Shown here in pieces: positions 10,404-19,600 of a stretch of 64,000 bases of DNA. Both the position numbers and the translations under genes were made by a program. Position 1 is the first letter of the stretch. Every line of letters begins with the position of its first letter. Source of the DNA: Aurifilum marmelostoma (Eukaryota; Ascomycota; Sordariomycetes; Diaporthales; Cryphonectriaceae). The stretch covers positions 57,737 through 121,736 of the forward strand of contig JAMXSV010000027.1 in assembly GCA_027559495.1 (NCBI GenBank), in the 5' to 3' direction. The notes below the pieces were generated by a model. The model had not been told where the DNA came from. It searched no databases and worked only from the letters and a program-made list of their open reading frames with translations.

Positions 10404-11579
10404 ATGAAGACAGAATCTGCGGGGGGACGTAGACGTCAGGACAGAACCGACGAGGGGTTCAAGGCGGCACGGGCTCAGGAAGCCTCCAATGCGCTGGCCC
10501 AACAATACGGCGGCGCCCACGCCCAGGGATGGGTAGATGTCCTGCCGGCCTGGTTGGTGCCGTGGATCCAGCTCTGCCGGCTCAGCCCACCGGCGGCCCT
10601 CTTGCTGGTCTACTTCCCGAATGTGTTCGGTGTGCTACACGCGGTGACGACCCAGGCGGGGCAGACGGGCAGCAGCAACAGCAGCAGCAGCGCAGCCACA
10701 ATGACGCCCGTGGCCGATATCGTGCGGGCGTGCTGCGTCCTCTTCGTGGCCTCCTTCTTCGGCAGCAACGCCGGCCACGCGTGGAATGACCTGGTCGACG
10801 CTCCATTTGACGCCCAGGTGGCGCGCACACGGGAACGGCCTATCCCGCGGGGAGCCATCTCGGCGCGCGCCGCCGGCCTGTTCGCGCTCTCGCAGGTCGT
10901 ATGTCTGCTAGCCGTGCTACGGCTCGGCCTGCCGAGCCCACAGGCGCAGAACGCCGCCGCTGCCGCCTTGCCCGCGCTCCTGGCCACAGCCTACTACCCT
11001 TTCGCCAAGCGCCACTCCAACCTGCCCCAGCTGGTCCTCGGATTTTGCCTCACCTGGTCCATCATGGTCGGCAGCAGCGCGGTCCCAGTTGCTTCGTCGT
11101 CGTCGTCGTCGTCGCAGTCGCCCTGGACGGATCCGTCCACCCTGGCGCTGCTGTCTGCAGCAGTGCTGTGGGTGGTCATCTTCGACACCATCTACGCGCA
11201 CCAGGACGTTGCCGACGACGTACGCATCGGTATCGGGAGCATTGCTGTGCTGCTGTTCCGCCTCCGACGGTCGCGCGTCAGCCCACTGATCAGCCGCCTG
11301 CCGCTCTGGGGACTCCTAGGGGGCATGATAGCTGGACTGATCGCGTCCGGATACCTAGCAGGCATGGGCGCCCCTTACTACACACTTGCAGTGGGGGGAT
11401 CTGCGCTCTCGGTCGGTGTCATGGTGGCAAAAGTTGATCTCGCCGACTCAAAAAGCTGCTGGCTTTGGTTCTCCAAGGGCTTCTGGGTAACGGGTCTAAC
11501 AATCGCGGTAGGATTAGGTCTTGAGTATGCAGGGCGAGGCAGCGGCTTCGAGTTAGGGTCTATTTTACGAGCAAGTTGA
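10404..11579 (+). CDS. UbiA-family membrane prenyltransferase
   Basis: Intronless 391-aa integral-membrane prenyltransferase of the UbiA superfamily, which moves a prenyl group from a diphosphate onto an aromatic or other acceptor at the membrane. The first Asp-rich motif NDLVDAPFD (residues 128-136, pattern NDxxDxxxD) is followed by RTRERPIPRG; the second, YAHQDVADDVRIG, contains DVADD at 268-272. YYPFAKRHSNLPQLVLGFCLTW matches the 4-hydroxybenzoate polyprenyltransferase type, and eight to nine hydrophobic helices are visible. Both Mg-diphosphate motifs are intact, so it should be active. Ser runs at residues 90-96 and 231-237 come from AGC/TCG microsatellites in loops. Such enzymes commonly start meroterpenoid pathways; a UbiA-type terpene cyclase is an alternative. 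Convergent with the membrane cyclase gene. Confidence 0.92.
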   Translation: MKTESAGGRRRQDRTDEGFKAARAQEASNALAQQYGGAHAQGWVDVLPAWLVPWIQLCRLSPPAALLLVYFPNVFGVLHAVTTQAGQTGSSNSSSSAATMTPVADIVRACCVLFVASFFGSNAGHAWNDLVDAPFDAQVARTRERPIPRGAISARAAGLFALSQVVCLLAVLRLGLPSPQAQNAAAAALPALLATAYYPFAKRHSNLPQLVLGFCLTWSIMVGSSAVPVASSSSSSSQSPWTDPSTLALLSAAVLWVVIFDTIYAHQDVADDVRIGIGSIAVLLFRLRRSRVSPLISRLPLWGLLGGMIAGLIASGYLAGMGAPYYTLAVGGSALSVGVMVAKVDLADSKSCWLWFSKGFWVTGLTIAVGLGLEYAGRGSGFELGSILRAS

Positions 11580-11906
11580 ACTATACCATGAGATGGCTAG
11601 CTGTTCTAAGTTGATGTCTCTCTGCGGTGGTGAACGAGCACATACTTAAGCCAACCTCTTTTGCGGTAGATTAAATACATATATAAGTTTATGTTTTTTT
11701 CTAGGGGGTCACCGGTGCCGGATATGACTCTAAGATTTAGGGCGTCAACGCCTTGTTGAGAATTCTTCACTTACTCTTTGAATTTCATATATAAACAAAC
11801 ATAAGACGTTCGTTTATTTAAATCTGTTTCGTCCTGTAGTACATACTATTGGAGAGTTGTCTCCGTAGGGAGGCGCAAATACCAGCTCAATTCGAATCTT
11901 GACTCT
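11580..11906. other. Convergent intergenic region, UbiA / membrane cyclase
   Basis: A 327-bp AT-rich spacer between two convergent stop codons; it should hold both transcript 3' ends. Runs such as AATACATATATAAG and TTTCATATATAAAC are compatible with fungal polyadenylation signals. No gene seen. Confidence 0.5.
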
Positions 11907-13040
11907 TCATAACACCATCCTTCGCATCACCCTCTCCTTCCACAACCAAGCAGCTGCTACCGCTGTGCCTGGGCCGCCACCAGCCGCTACAATAGGTAGC
12001 ACCGCTGGTAATAGCCAATCATTACTGTTGAGCACCCCAGCACGATGAAGGTCAACGCACTGGTACGCTAGGAAAAATACCGCACTTCCAAATGTGCACA
12101 AGAAATCAGCTTGCCAAATGAGGCGTGAGTGCAAGATCAGGTCGCCATGAACAAAACTGCTGGGCACGAAGATGACACGAAGGGAGTATGGAGCGAACGC
12201 GAGCATATAAATCCATATGCCAGCAGACAGGCCCATCAAGATACCTAAATGCCCCTCCGCCACGATAGTCGCGCGGCGGGTTGGCTTAAGGGTTGATCTG
12301 GGGTGGGAGAAACGCGAGAGCAGCTCATCTCCGAGACCTATCCATATAGGCACGAGAAACCAGAGCCAGACACATGTGTGCCGTGTCTCTGGTTGGGGTG
12401 CGAGGAATGCACCAGCGACCGAGGAGAGGTGGAAGAGCAGTAGTAAGGGAAGGAAGAGCGGCGTAGACTGGAAGTAGAGAAGACTATAAATCTGCTTGCG
12501 GCTGTGAACTGACTTCGCCAGATCGGCGGGTGTGTCGCCAAAGATGAAATCAAGAAGATAAAAGATTGGCACGATGACTCCCGTGCCGAAGACTTGTCCT
12601 AGAAACATGAAGAGCGTGGCGCTGTTATCTCGGTCAGCTGAAGCTCCCACCAGAATTACCTGAAGCAATGCCGCTCACAAACACTTTGGACCGGATCTGT
12701 TAAGTGCACGACGTGCCTCGAGCATCCAGGTTGCGTAAAGAGGCGCCAGCTGTGTGAGAAATTGGAAGCCTGTCCACCATCCGAGGGAGTCGATGCCAAG
12801 CGTCGCCGGAGCGAATGTTACGGTCAGGCCACGCCAGTACCAGTCGAGCAAACCAACGCGATAGAAGGTCCGCAACAGTGGAATGTCGCCACCGTCCCAT
12901 TCGATCCTGTCCGAGTCGAGAACAGGCTGCCACAGCTCCATCAGCTTGGGGACGTCCATCAACTTATAGCAGCACGCCGAGATCAGGAGGAACGGCAAGG
13001 CCGCTGCGACCCTGAAGATGCTGGACCCGTACTGCCACAT
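11907..13040 (-). CDS. Integral-membrane protein resembling meroterpenoid terpene cyclases
   Basis: Polytopic membrane protein of 358 aa. Exons 12679-13040 and 11907-12621; the 57-bp intron (GTGAGC donor, CTGAC branch site, ACAG acceptor) joins NRSGPKC to FATLFMFLGQVFGTGVIVP in frame. I start at Met 13040 (MWQYGSSIFRV), because the upstream in-frame extension is low-complexity Phe/Leu read from a CT tract. About eight hydrophobic helices are visible. The segments WRGLTVTFAPATLGIDSLGWW, PLYATWMLEARR, FLAPQPETRH and LVPIWIGLGDELL match my recollection of the larger (350-400 aa) fungal membrane cyclase family of ascochlorin and macrophorin pathways, not the ~240-aa Pyr4 type. Likely role: proton- or epoxide-initiated cyclisation of a prenyl chain, fitting the flanking UbiA and P450 genes. 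Family assignment is from memory, not a search. Confidence 0.7.
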
Positions 13041-13532
13041 GCTGGTACCTCTCGAATGTGGGCCTCCAGGCGCCTTCGCAGAATGACTGTGTGAAGAGAA
13101 GGAAAGAGGGAAAAAAAGGAAAAAATAAATTAAAAAAAAGAGAAAAAGAGAGAAAAAGAAAAGAGAAGACAAGAGAAAAAGACTGCCGTAATGCATGTAA
13201 CCCCAGTCGGCGAGGACGATCCTTATCTCGTATAGCTCTGTATTATGTAGTATGCTGGGCCGCTTCGGCGCATATTGTCAGCCCAGTGCGTTGCATCGCG
13301 CTTCGTGTATATACTAACCGATGATGGATGAATCCGGGCTTACATTATTTGTGCTTACATCTGAATCAATTCTTGCGCAGGTGCTTTTTATCCGAATATC
13401 CGCCTGAGCCACTTCCTGCTGCAGTCCTCCACCGGCCAAGAGTTGCCACTTGTACAAATGCTCAAAAGCTCAATCTGTTTTGGCATAATGAACGGGTCGA
13501 AGAGTTCCATGACCTACCGAAAAGTCGTAGAT
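13041..13532. promoter_or_regulatory. Divergent promoter, membrane cyclase / P450
   Basis: A 492-bp spacer between divergent genes. A purine tract at about 13092-13183 (a CT-rich tract on the cyclase strand) is the dominant feature and probably serves the cyclase promoter. Alternative in-frame ATGs for the P450 lie at 13443, 13458, 13488 and 13509. Confidence 0.55.
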
Positions 13533-15370
13533 ATGGCGAACCTCGTGCACCAAAGGTCGCTCTACGATCCCCAGTTCTCATACCTGCCAGTAGTGGCTAT
13601 TACTGCCATTCTGGCCCTTACATTTGGCTATTTCTTTATCCAAAGACTCTACCCCCAGCCGCTTCCTGGTATTCCTTACAACAAGGCTGCAGTGAAGCGA
13701 ATCTTTGGCGACATCCCCGAGATTGCCGAGTATACTAAGAGAGGTGAAAGCTTCCGGACGTGGTTCTTGGGTCAGGCACACCGGCACAATTCGGCCATCA
13801 CGCAGGTCTTCCTGGGCCCCTTGTCCAAGGCAGCCGTCATTGTGTCTGACTATCGCGAGGTCAACGACATCCTAAGCCACCGAGATGCTGTCGACTTCAA
13901 ACGCGGGCGCAAAGTGGATGCCTTCCGCGGTATCCTTCCACATGCCTTCCCGGCCATGGAGACCTTCGATCCCGAATTCCAGAGCAGTCGAAATCTAGCG
14001 AGGGACTTAATGACATCGTCCATACTGAACACGGTGAGTATGTCTGGATTCGCGTGAAACTATCTACATACAACTCGATTTTGCTGGTTGACACGAGACT
14101 GGTAAAGATCAACGCCCCTCGCATCTACGATGTCGTTTGCCATCTCGTAGAGTTATGGCGGACGAAGTCGCGTGTGGCTGCGGGACGCCGTTTTGATGTC
14201 TCAGACGACATCAGTGAGTTTTCTTTCGACGCTATCCTCAGCGCAGCCCTGGGCCTGGGGCCCGAGGGCGGTGACATCCAGCACCAGCACGAGGAGCTTG
14301 CCAAGCATGCCTTTGAGGGCAATCCCAGTCCCAACAATGGCGTAGGCGGCAAGGTCGACGCGCCCGTATCCTTCCTTGCACACTCACGGTCGGCCAAGCT
14401 CGCCGCGCTCCGTGTCGACGAAGACAGTCTCTGGAAAGCCTTTGTGGTACCGTGGCCGGCGATTTATCACCGCTTCAACAACCTGCGGCCATCTGTGCGG
14501 GCTGCAAGGCGCACCATGCGTGACTACATCGCGTCACAGATCGCCCGGTCAGGTCCAGGGCTGGCCGACGGATCTCGGGATCCTCAGTGTGCGCTCGACT
14601 TCGTGATCCAGCGCGAGCTGCGGGCGGCAGCCAAGGACGGCCGCGCGCCTAAGCTCGCAGACCCGCGCATCCTGGAGCCCATCTACGGCTACCTCATCGC
14701 AGGGCACGACACATCTTCGGGCTCGCTGCTGTGGCTGATCCAGCGGCTAGTCAACCACCCGGCAGAACAGGTCCGCGTGCGTGAGAGCCTGAGGGTCACC
14801 TATCCCGAGGCCTGGCGCGCGCGCCGGCTGCCTACCGTCACGGAGCTCGTCAGGGCCCACTCACCCTACCTGGATGCCTTCGTCGAGGAGACGTTGCGCT
14901 GTGACACCCCGGTAGTGAACATCATGGTCATGACACGATATGACACTGCTGTTCTCGGCCACCGGATCCCCGCTGATACGCGTGTGTTTCTGAATCTGGC
15001 AGGCCCGGCAATCAATCAGCCATCGGTTGCTATCGATGAGGCGGAGCGTGGTGATAAGTCGAAGGCCTATGCACGCTCTATGTCCCGACAAAATTGGGAC
15101 GATGCATCGCCGGAGGAGTTCCGGCCTGCGCGTTGGCTGAGGGAGAACCGTTTTGATAGTGCGGCTGGACCAATACTAGCCTTTAGTGCCGGTAATAGGG
15201 GCTGTTGGGGGAAGAGATTGGGATATCTTGAGCTACGGATTGTCCTCGCGCTGTTGGTGTGGTCCTTCGAGTTTGTTAACATCCCAAACGAGCTCGCTAA
15301 TAGGGACACGTATGATTCTCTAGTAACTGCGCCAAAACATTGTATTATCCGATTAAAAGAAATATTTTAA
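13533..15370 (+). CDS. Cytochrome P450 monooxygenase, membrane-anchored
   Basis: Haem-thiolate monooxygenase of 587 aa. Exons 13533-14033 and 14108-15370; the 74-bp phase-0 intron (GTGAGT..AAAG) joins LTR-like SSILNT to INAPRIYDVV. The chosen Met (MANLVHQ) puts one membrane anchor at residues ~14-36, then the Pro-rich hinge PQPLPGIPY. Motifs in order: I-helix AGHDTSSG (365-372), K-helix ETLR (428-431), FRPARWL, and haem loop FSAGNRGCWG (526-535) with Cys533 as iron ligand. All are intact, so activity is expected, with a P450 reductase from elsewhere in the genome. Divergent from the membrane cyclase, which suggests joint control and a role in epoxidising or hydroxylating the prenyl chain before or after cyclisation. 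The stop codon lies about 20 bases from AT-rich repeat DNA. Confidence 0.93.
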
Positions 15371-16039
15371 ACTCTAGAATATTATTCGATTTAAAGTTAC
15401 TTATATTATATAAAAAAAAGTAAAAATAATTTACTTTTTTAAAATATTACTAGCATTTTTATAGCTTAATGATTCTTTTTTCTTAAAATAGGTTATTTAG
15501 CTATTAAATTATAGCTTACATATATATATATATATAAAATATATGCTATTATTTATAATTAGATAATTCTCTCCTATTACTATTTCTAATATTAAATATA
15601 TATATAAATAAATACATAATTCGTATAAGATTTATTTAAAAAGCTAAGCAAAATTCTAATAGTATAATAGAAAATATTAAATAATAAATAGTACTATAAT
15701 TAAAAAGTATATATAATAAGTATTGCTATAGTATTATATTATTACTTATAATTTAAGCATAAGCTATATATATTATTAAGAAGAATATATAAAGAAGGAG
15801 TTCAAATCCTAGTTAATTATTTATATTTATATAATATAGTAGCACTTTCCCTAAATAGTTATAATATAAAAGTCTTCAAATAGTTAATTAGTTTTCTTAC
15901 TTTTAATATATCCTTTCTAAGAAGCTCCTTTAATAGAAAGTAGGAGATTATTACCTTAAAAGAACCTATAAAGATTTGTAATAAGTTATTATAACTTATC
16001 TAATATGCAGTTTGTAAAGATATGCTACAAAATAGTAAA
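15371..16039. repeat. RIP-degraded AT-rich DNA bordering the gene block
   Basis: Composition changes within a few tens of bases after the P450 stop. The stretch is dominated by TA, AT and poly-A/T words with stops in all frames; it includes a (TA)n run near 15518-15542. No element could be named. Confidence 0.6.
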
Positions 16040-16370
16040 TATAATAAGCACTGCTATAGCTAAAGATATAATAAGTATATACAGGTTTACATTAAGCAAA
16101 TAAGATATTAATATATACTTTAAAAATATAGAAATAATTTTTAAGTTCTTCATGATTTATTATTAGTAGTAAAGCTATTACTTATATTAGAAATAATACT
16201 CAAATCGATAACTAAAAAGCTATATATAATAATCTATTTAATAAAGAATAAATATATTTTTATATCTTTAGCTCTTTAGATAGCTAGTATTATAACTTAT
16301 CTAATATGCAGGTTATAAAAATAAGCTATAAAGCAAGGGTTAAAAGAGAAGCTGGCTTTTAAAGTTTAAT

Positions 16371-16942
16371 TGTAATAAGCAGTAGTAAATGGTGCTACTA
16401 TACTATATAAATTTAAAAGATTAGCAGATATTTAAACTTGCTATTCGAATACTCCTTTTAACTATATTATAATAAGCACTGCTATAACTAAAGTATATAA
16501 TAAGTATATACAGTGTTTATATTAGGTAAGTAAGATATTAAAGTATACTCTTAAAACTATAGAAATAATTCTAAAGTTCTTTATAGTATATTACTAGCAG
16601 TAAAGCTATTACATATATTAAAAGTAATATTTAGATTAATAACTAAAGAGCTATATATAAATATTCTATCTAGTTAATAATAACTATATTTTTATATATT
16701 CTGCTTTTTAGTTAAGTTATTAAAGTTAATAGTTAACTCTTTCAACTATGCATTCTTTATAATCCTAACCTTAGGTTATATAATTCTTATTATACTAACT
16801 CTGTACTAGAGTATTAGATTCTCAGCTCTTTAAGATCTATTTCGGGTAGCCTTAGTGCTATGCTGCAGTTCTATTATAACCTGCATATTAGATAGGTTAT
16901 AATACGTATATATAGCTTACGCCTAGACTATAGGTCGTAATA
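16371..16942 (-). mobile_element. Small ~130-bp TG..CA element, minus copy, split by an LTR
   Basis: Its two parts (16371-16467 and 16905-16942) together match, in reverse complement, the element at 17753-17882. Flanks are TTAAT (16366-16370) and CTAAT (16943-16947), a 5-bp duplication with one C-to-T change. Between its parts lies the LTR 16468-16904. Confidence 0.7.
16468..16904 (-). repeat. Innermost LTR (minus) of the stack
   Basis: Minus-oriented LTR of the main family, ~437 bp, shorter than the usual 532. The flanks TATAT (16463-16467) and CGTAT (16905-16909) are a 5-bp duplication in which the left copy differs by a C-to-T and a G-to-A change, as RIP would produce. Confidence 0.7.
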
Positions 16943-17462
16943 CTAATACTTAAAAGAATAATACTTATATAACCTAGGATTAGGGTTATAAAAATAATTA
17001 ATTAAAAGCAACCTAGCTTACTACAACTTAGTAAGCAGCAATAAGCATTAATAAGCTATAGCAAGCAAAGAAAATATTTAGCTTAAAAAGTTAAATATAC
17101 AAAGATATAATTATTACCTATTAAATAGATTGTTATATATAGAGCTTTAGTTATACATTAAGTATTATTTCTAATATAAGTAATAGCTTTACTGCTAGTA
17201 ATATGCTGCAGAGAACTTAAGTATTATTTCTATATTTTGTGAATTATGCTTAATATTATGCTTGCTTAATATAAACCTTTATATACTTATTATATACTCT
17301 AGTTATAGCAGTGCTTATTATAGCTAACTTAGATAGCAATATATTTATGCTATTTAAATATCTTTAGATAACTTATATTTAAAGCTATTTATCCTAATTA
17401 ATTATAAGCTCTAACTCTAGATTATACAATTCTAATTATTTCGTTCTGCATATAAGTGTTAG

Positions 17463-18070
17463 TGTTATAACTTATCTAATATGCAGGTTATAATTGAATT
17501 GCAGCACAGTACTAAGGCTACCTGGGACGGACCCTAAGGAGCTAAGAGTCGAATACTTTAATGCATAGCTAGTATAACAGGATTATATAACTAAGAGTTA
17601 GAATAACAGACCTACCGCCTATAAGGAATTAGTTGCTAAGCAAGTAATTCGAGTAGGCTTAGCAAGAATTAAAATATAGGTAGTATAGGCAAACTAAAGA
17701 GCAGGATATATAAGGATATATTCATTACTAACTAGATAGATTAGTATATATATGTTACGACCCGTGGTTTAGGCGTAAGCTATATGTACGGTTAGAAGGA
17801 ATATTCGAATAGCGAGTTCGAATATCTGCTGATCTTTTGGATCTATATAGTACAGTGGCACCTTCCACCGCTAGCCATTACAATATAGCTCTTTAATTAT
17901 TAATTTAAGTATTACTTTAGATATAAGTAATAGCTTTACTGCTAGTAATAATACTGCAGAGAACTTTGGAATTGTTTCTGTATTCTTTAGAGCATACTTC
18001 GATACCTTACTTGCCTAATATAAACCTTTGTATACTTGTTATATACCCTGGTACGGCAGTGCTCATTACA
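17463..18070 (+). repeat. Less mutated nested LTR (plus)
   Basis: Plus-oriented LTR running from TGTTATAACTTATC to GTGCTCATTACA, with classical TG..CA ends. Flanks GTTAG (17458-17462) and GTTGG (18071-18075) are a 5-bp duplication with one G-to-A change. It keeps many G/C bases lost in other copies and contains a further small element at 17753-17882. Confidence 0.75.
17753..17882 (+). mobile_element. Small 130-bp TG..CA element, intact copy
   Basis: Begins TGTTACGACCCGTGG and ends CTAGCCATTACA. It is flanked by perfect 5-bp direct repeats ATATA (17748-17752 and 17883-17887) and interrupts an LTR that is continuous in other copies. TG..CA ends and a 5-bp duplication are the marks of LTR-retrotransposon integration, so it is probably a solo LTR of a second, small-LTR family. 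It has no coding capacity. Confidence 0.75.
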
Positions 18071-18349
18071 GTTGGACTTGTAGCCCTCTATAGTCTGTTT
18101 TGGGTAGCCTTTGTGCTGTGCGGCATTCTTATTATAACCTGTATATTGGATGGGTCATAATACTAGTCCTGGCCCACAGGTAGTCGGCAGTTGCCACGGG
18201 AATTACAGGAATAGCTATAGCGGTTAGTTAGAACCCGAAAAGTCCGTCATGAACTATCGGGAAGTCTTGCAACCCCGACCGAGCCGACAAGGTTTCTATA
18301 ATCAGTGAACTTAAATTGATATAAAAGCTTAGGAACCTCCATTGCAAAT

Positions 18350-19189
18350 ATGACAGAAGATTTAAGCAAATACAAGCCTTTTTCTCATCTTAATCAGAAG
18401 CTACTAGCTTGTCAAGACTTTTCAAAAATTACTCGAACCGAATTCAGACTCAATATGCAGACATCACAAACTAGCATAGCGTATGCACGCTGCGGTGAAA
18501 TAAACCCCGCTTCCCACTCCGGCCGGCCCATTCACAGCCTCCAGGCCAATTCAGATACACCTTATACGTTTTCACCGCGAAAAGATCTATCCGGACATGA
18601 TCCTGCGGAGAGGAGGTGGTGGTTAATGACAATCTTCGCAATGGTCATTGCTGCTTATGCGGTGAACTTCCTGTTCGGCACTCCTCCGGGCGACCCCATT
18701 GTTAAAACACGGATGCTGGCTTCACCGTACGGCTGGGTGCACGTTGGTGGTGGATTAATAGCCCTAGCAACCGGACCATTTCAATTTCACAAGAAATTCC
18801 GTCAAAGCAACCCAAGAGCCCACCAGTTGATAGGTCGACTTTACTGGCTCGCGGTCGCAGGAAGCTCGGTTACCGGTTTTCGAATCACTTTTGGCAGCTT
18901 TGCATTCGCTGTCGGCCGATTCGGCTTCGCTTTACTCGCGTCTTTGTGGCTAGTGTCTTGCGGACGAGGCATGTGGTGGATATGGCAGAAGGATGTACCT
19001 AGACACAAGGACTGGATGACTCGAAACTATGCGCTAACATATGCCGCTGTCATGCAGAGGTGGCAGCTTGTTCTCTTGATGTTTTTCGGACTATCTCCAT
19101 CCGAGGCAACCACAGTTACGGGTTTGACCTGCTGGATACCGAATTTTCTGTTTACTGAATGGTGGCTCCAGCGTGGGCCAGCAAGATAG
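18350..19189 (+). CDS. DUF2306-type multi-pass membrane protein
   Basis: Open frame of 279 aa with balanced composition inside the AT-rich zone. A helix WWLMTIFAMVIAAYAVNFLFG (about residues 90-110) is followed by VHVGGGLIALATGPFQFHKKFR, HQLIGRLYWLAVAGSSVTGF, a further helix pair, and RHKDWMTRNYALTYAAVMQRWQLVL. The HxxGGxxALxxGPFQF, HxxxGRLY and HKDWMxRNYALTxAAV signatures fit the DUF2306 family, whose His residues in helices may bind haem or metal; function is not established. The first ~85 residues are polar and not conserved as far as I can judge, so the true start may be one of the later Met codons, or an upstream exon may exist. I see no stops or RIP damage. It may be an outlying member of the left-hand cluster or an unrelated survivor. 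Confidence 0.75.
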   Translation: MTEDLSKYKPFSHLNQKLLACQDFSKITRTEFRLNMQTSQTSIAYARCGEINPASHSGRPIHSLQANSDTPYTFSPRKDLSGHDPAERRWWLMTIFAMVIAAYAVNFLFGTPPGDPIVKTRMLASPYGWVHVGGGLIALATGPFQFHKKFRQSNPRAHQLIGRLYWLAVAGSSVTGFRITFGSFAFAVGRFGFALLASLWLVSCGRGMWWIWQKDVPRHKDWMTRNYALTYAAVMQRWQLVLLMFFGLSPSEATTVTGLTCWIPNFLFTEWWLQRGPAR

Positions 19190-19600
19190 CTGGCTTCATT
19201 GCAGATACTTCATACGTAATTACCTTAAGGAGACTAGTAAGAGGGTTTTTATCTTTATCTATATGATTTTTTGTCTTTTAGAAAATCAAATTAGTATATA
19301 ATAAGACTTTTCCATCTTTCTATTATTTGTGACTTGAGACGCAGTTATTCTGTGATTAATATCTAAACAGCTCTGAATGACGCAATAATATGCGACTAGT
19401 AAGCATTGGAAGGCACAACTTAATCAACTAAAAGAGGGGCGTCGCAGGATTTGAGGCGTTTATTCAGTCAGCTGAAAAAGGGGGTGTCGCAGAATTTGCA
19501 GCCTTCACTTGAGAACCTTTTTCTTCGGTGTCACACGGCTTCAGGTGCCTCATGAAACCCGTGAACTCCTCATCTCCTGCGAATAACACGGACTGACATA
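19190..19600. other. Intergenic region with a short imperfect duplication
   Basis: Balanced composition. Two ~29-base units, 19425-19453 and 19469-19498, share the order A/G run, GTCGCAG, ATTTG. The region would hold the 3' end of the DUF2306 transcript and the start region of the broken NLR gene. No gene seen. Confidence 0.4.

Larger units (their letters stand above)
16288..17322 (+). repeat. Nested LTR (plus) with decayed 5-bp target duplication
   Basis: Plus-oriented LTR of the main family, heavily RIPed, inserted in the outer LTR. Flanks are GCTAG (16283-16287) and GCTAA (17323-17327), a 5-bp duplication with one G-to-A change. It is split by the ~130-bp element that itself carries a further LTR (16371-16942). 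Confidence 0.7.
16040..18162 (-). repeat. Outer LTR (minus) broken by two other LTRs
   Basis: This reads as a minus-oriented LTR of the main family in three pieces: 16040-16287, 17328-17462 and 18071-18162. It begins with TATAATAAGCACTGCTAT and ends with the reverse complement of the LTR start (ggatgggtcataata). The pieces join end to end once the plus-oriented LTRs at 16288-17322 and 17463-18070 are removed. I find no matching target duplication for the outer copy itself. Confidence 0.7.

Noticed and set aside
13041..13196. N-terminal extension of the membrane cyclase to Met 13196
   Set aside because: The added residues are low-complexity Phe/Leu/Ser from a CT-rich promoter tract; Met 13040 gives a normal family start.
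17966..18160. 64-codon frame on plus strand
   Set aside because: Lies across the end of one LTR and the start of another; a chance frame in repeat DNA.
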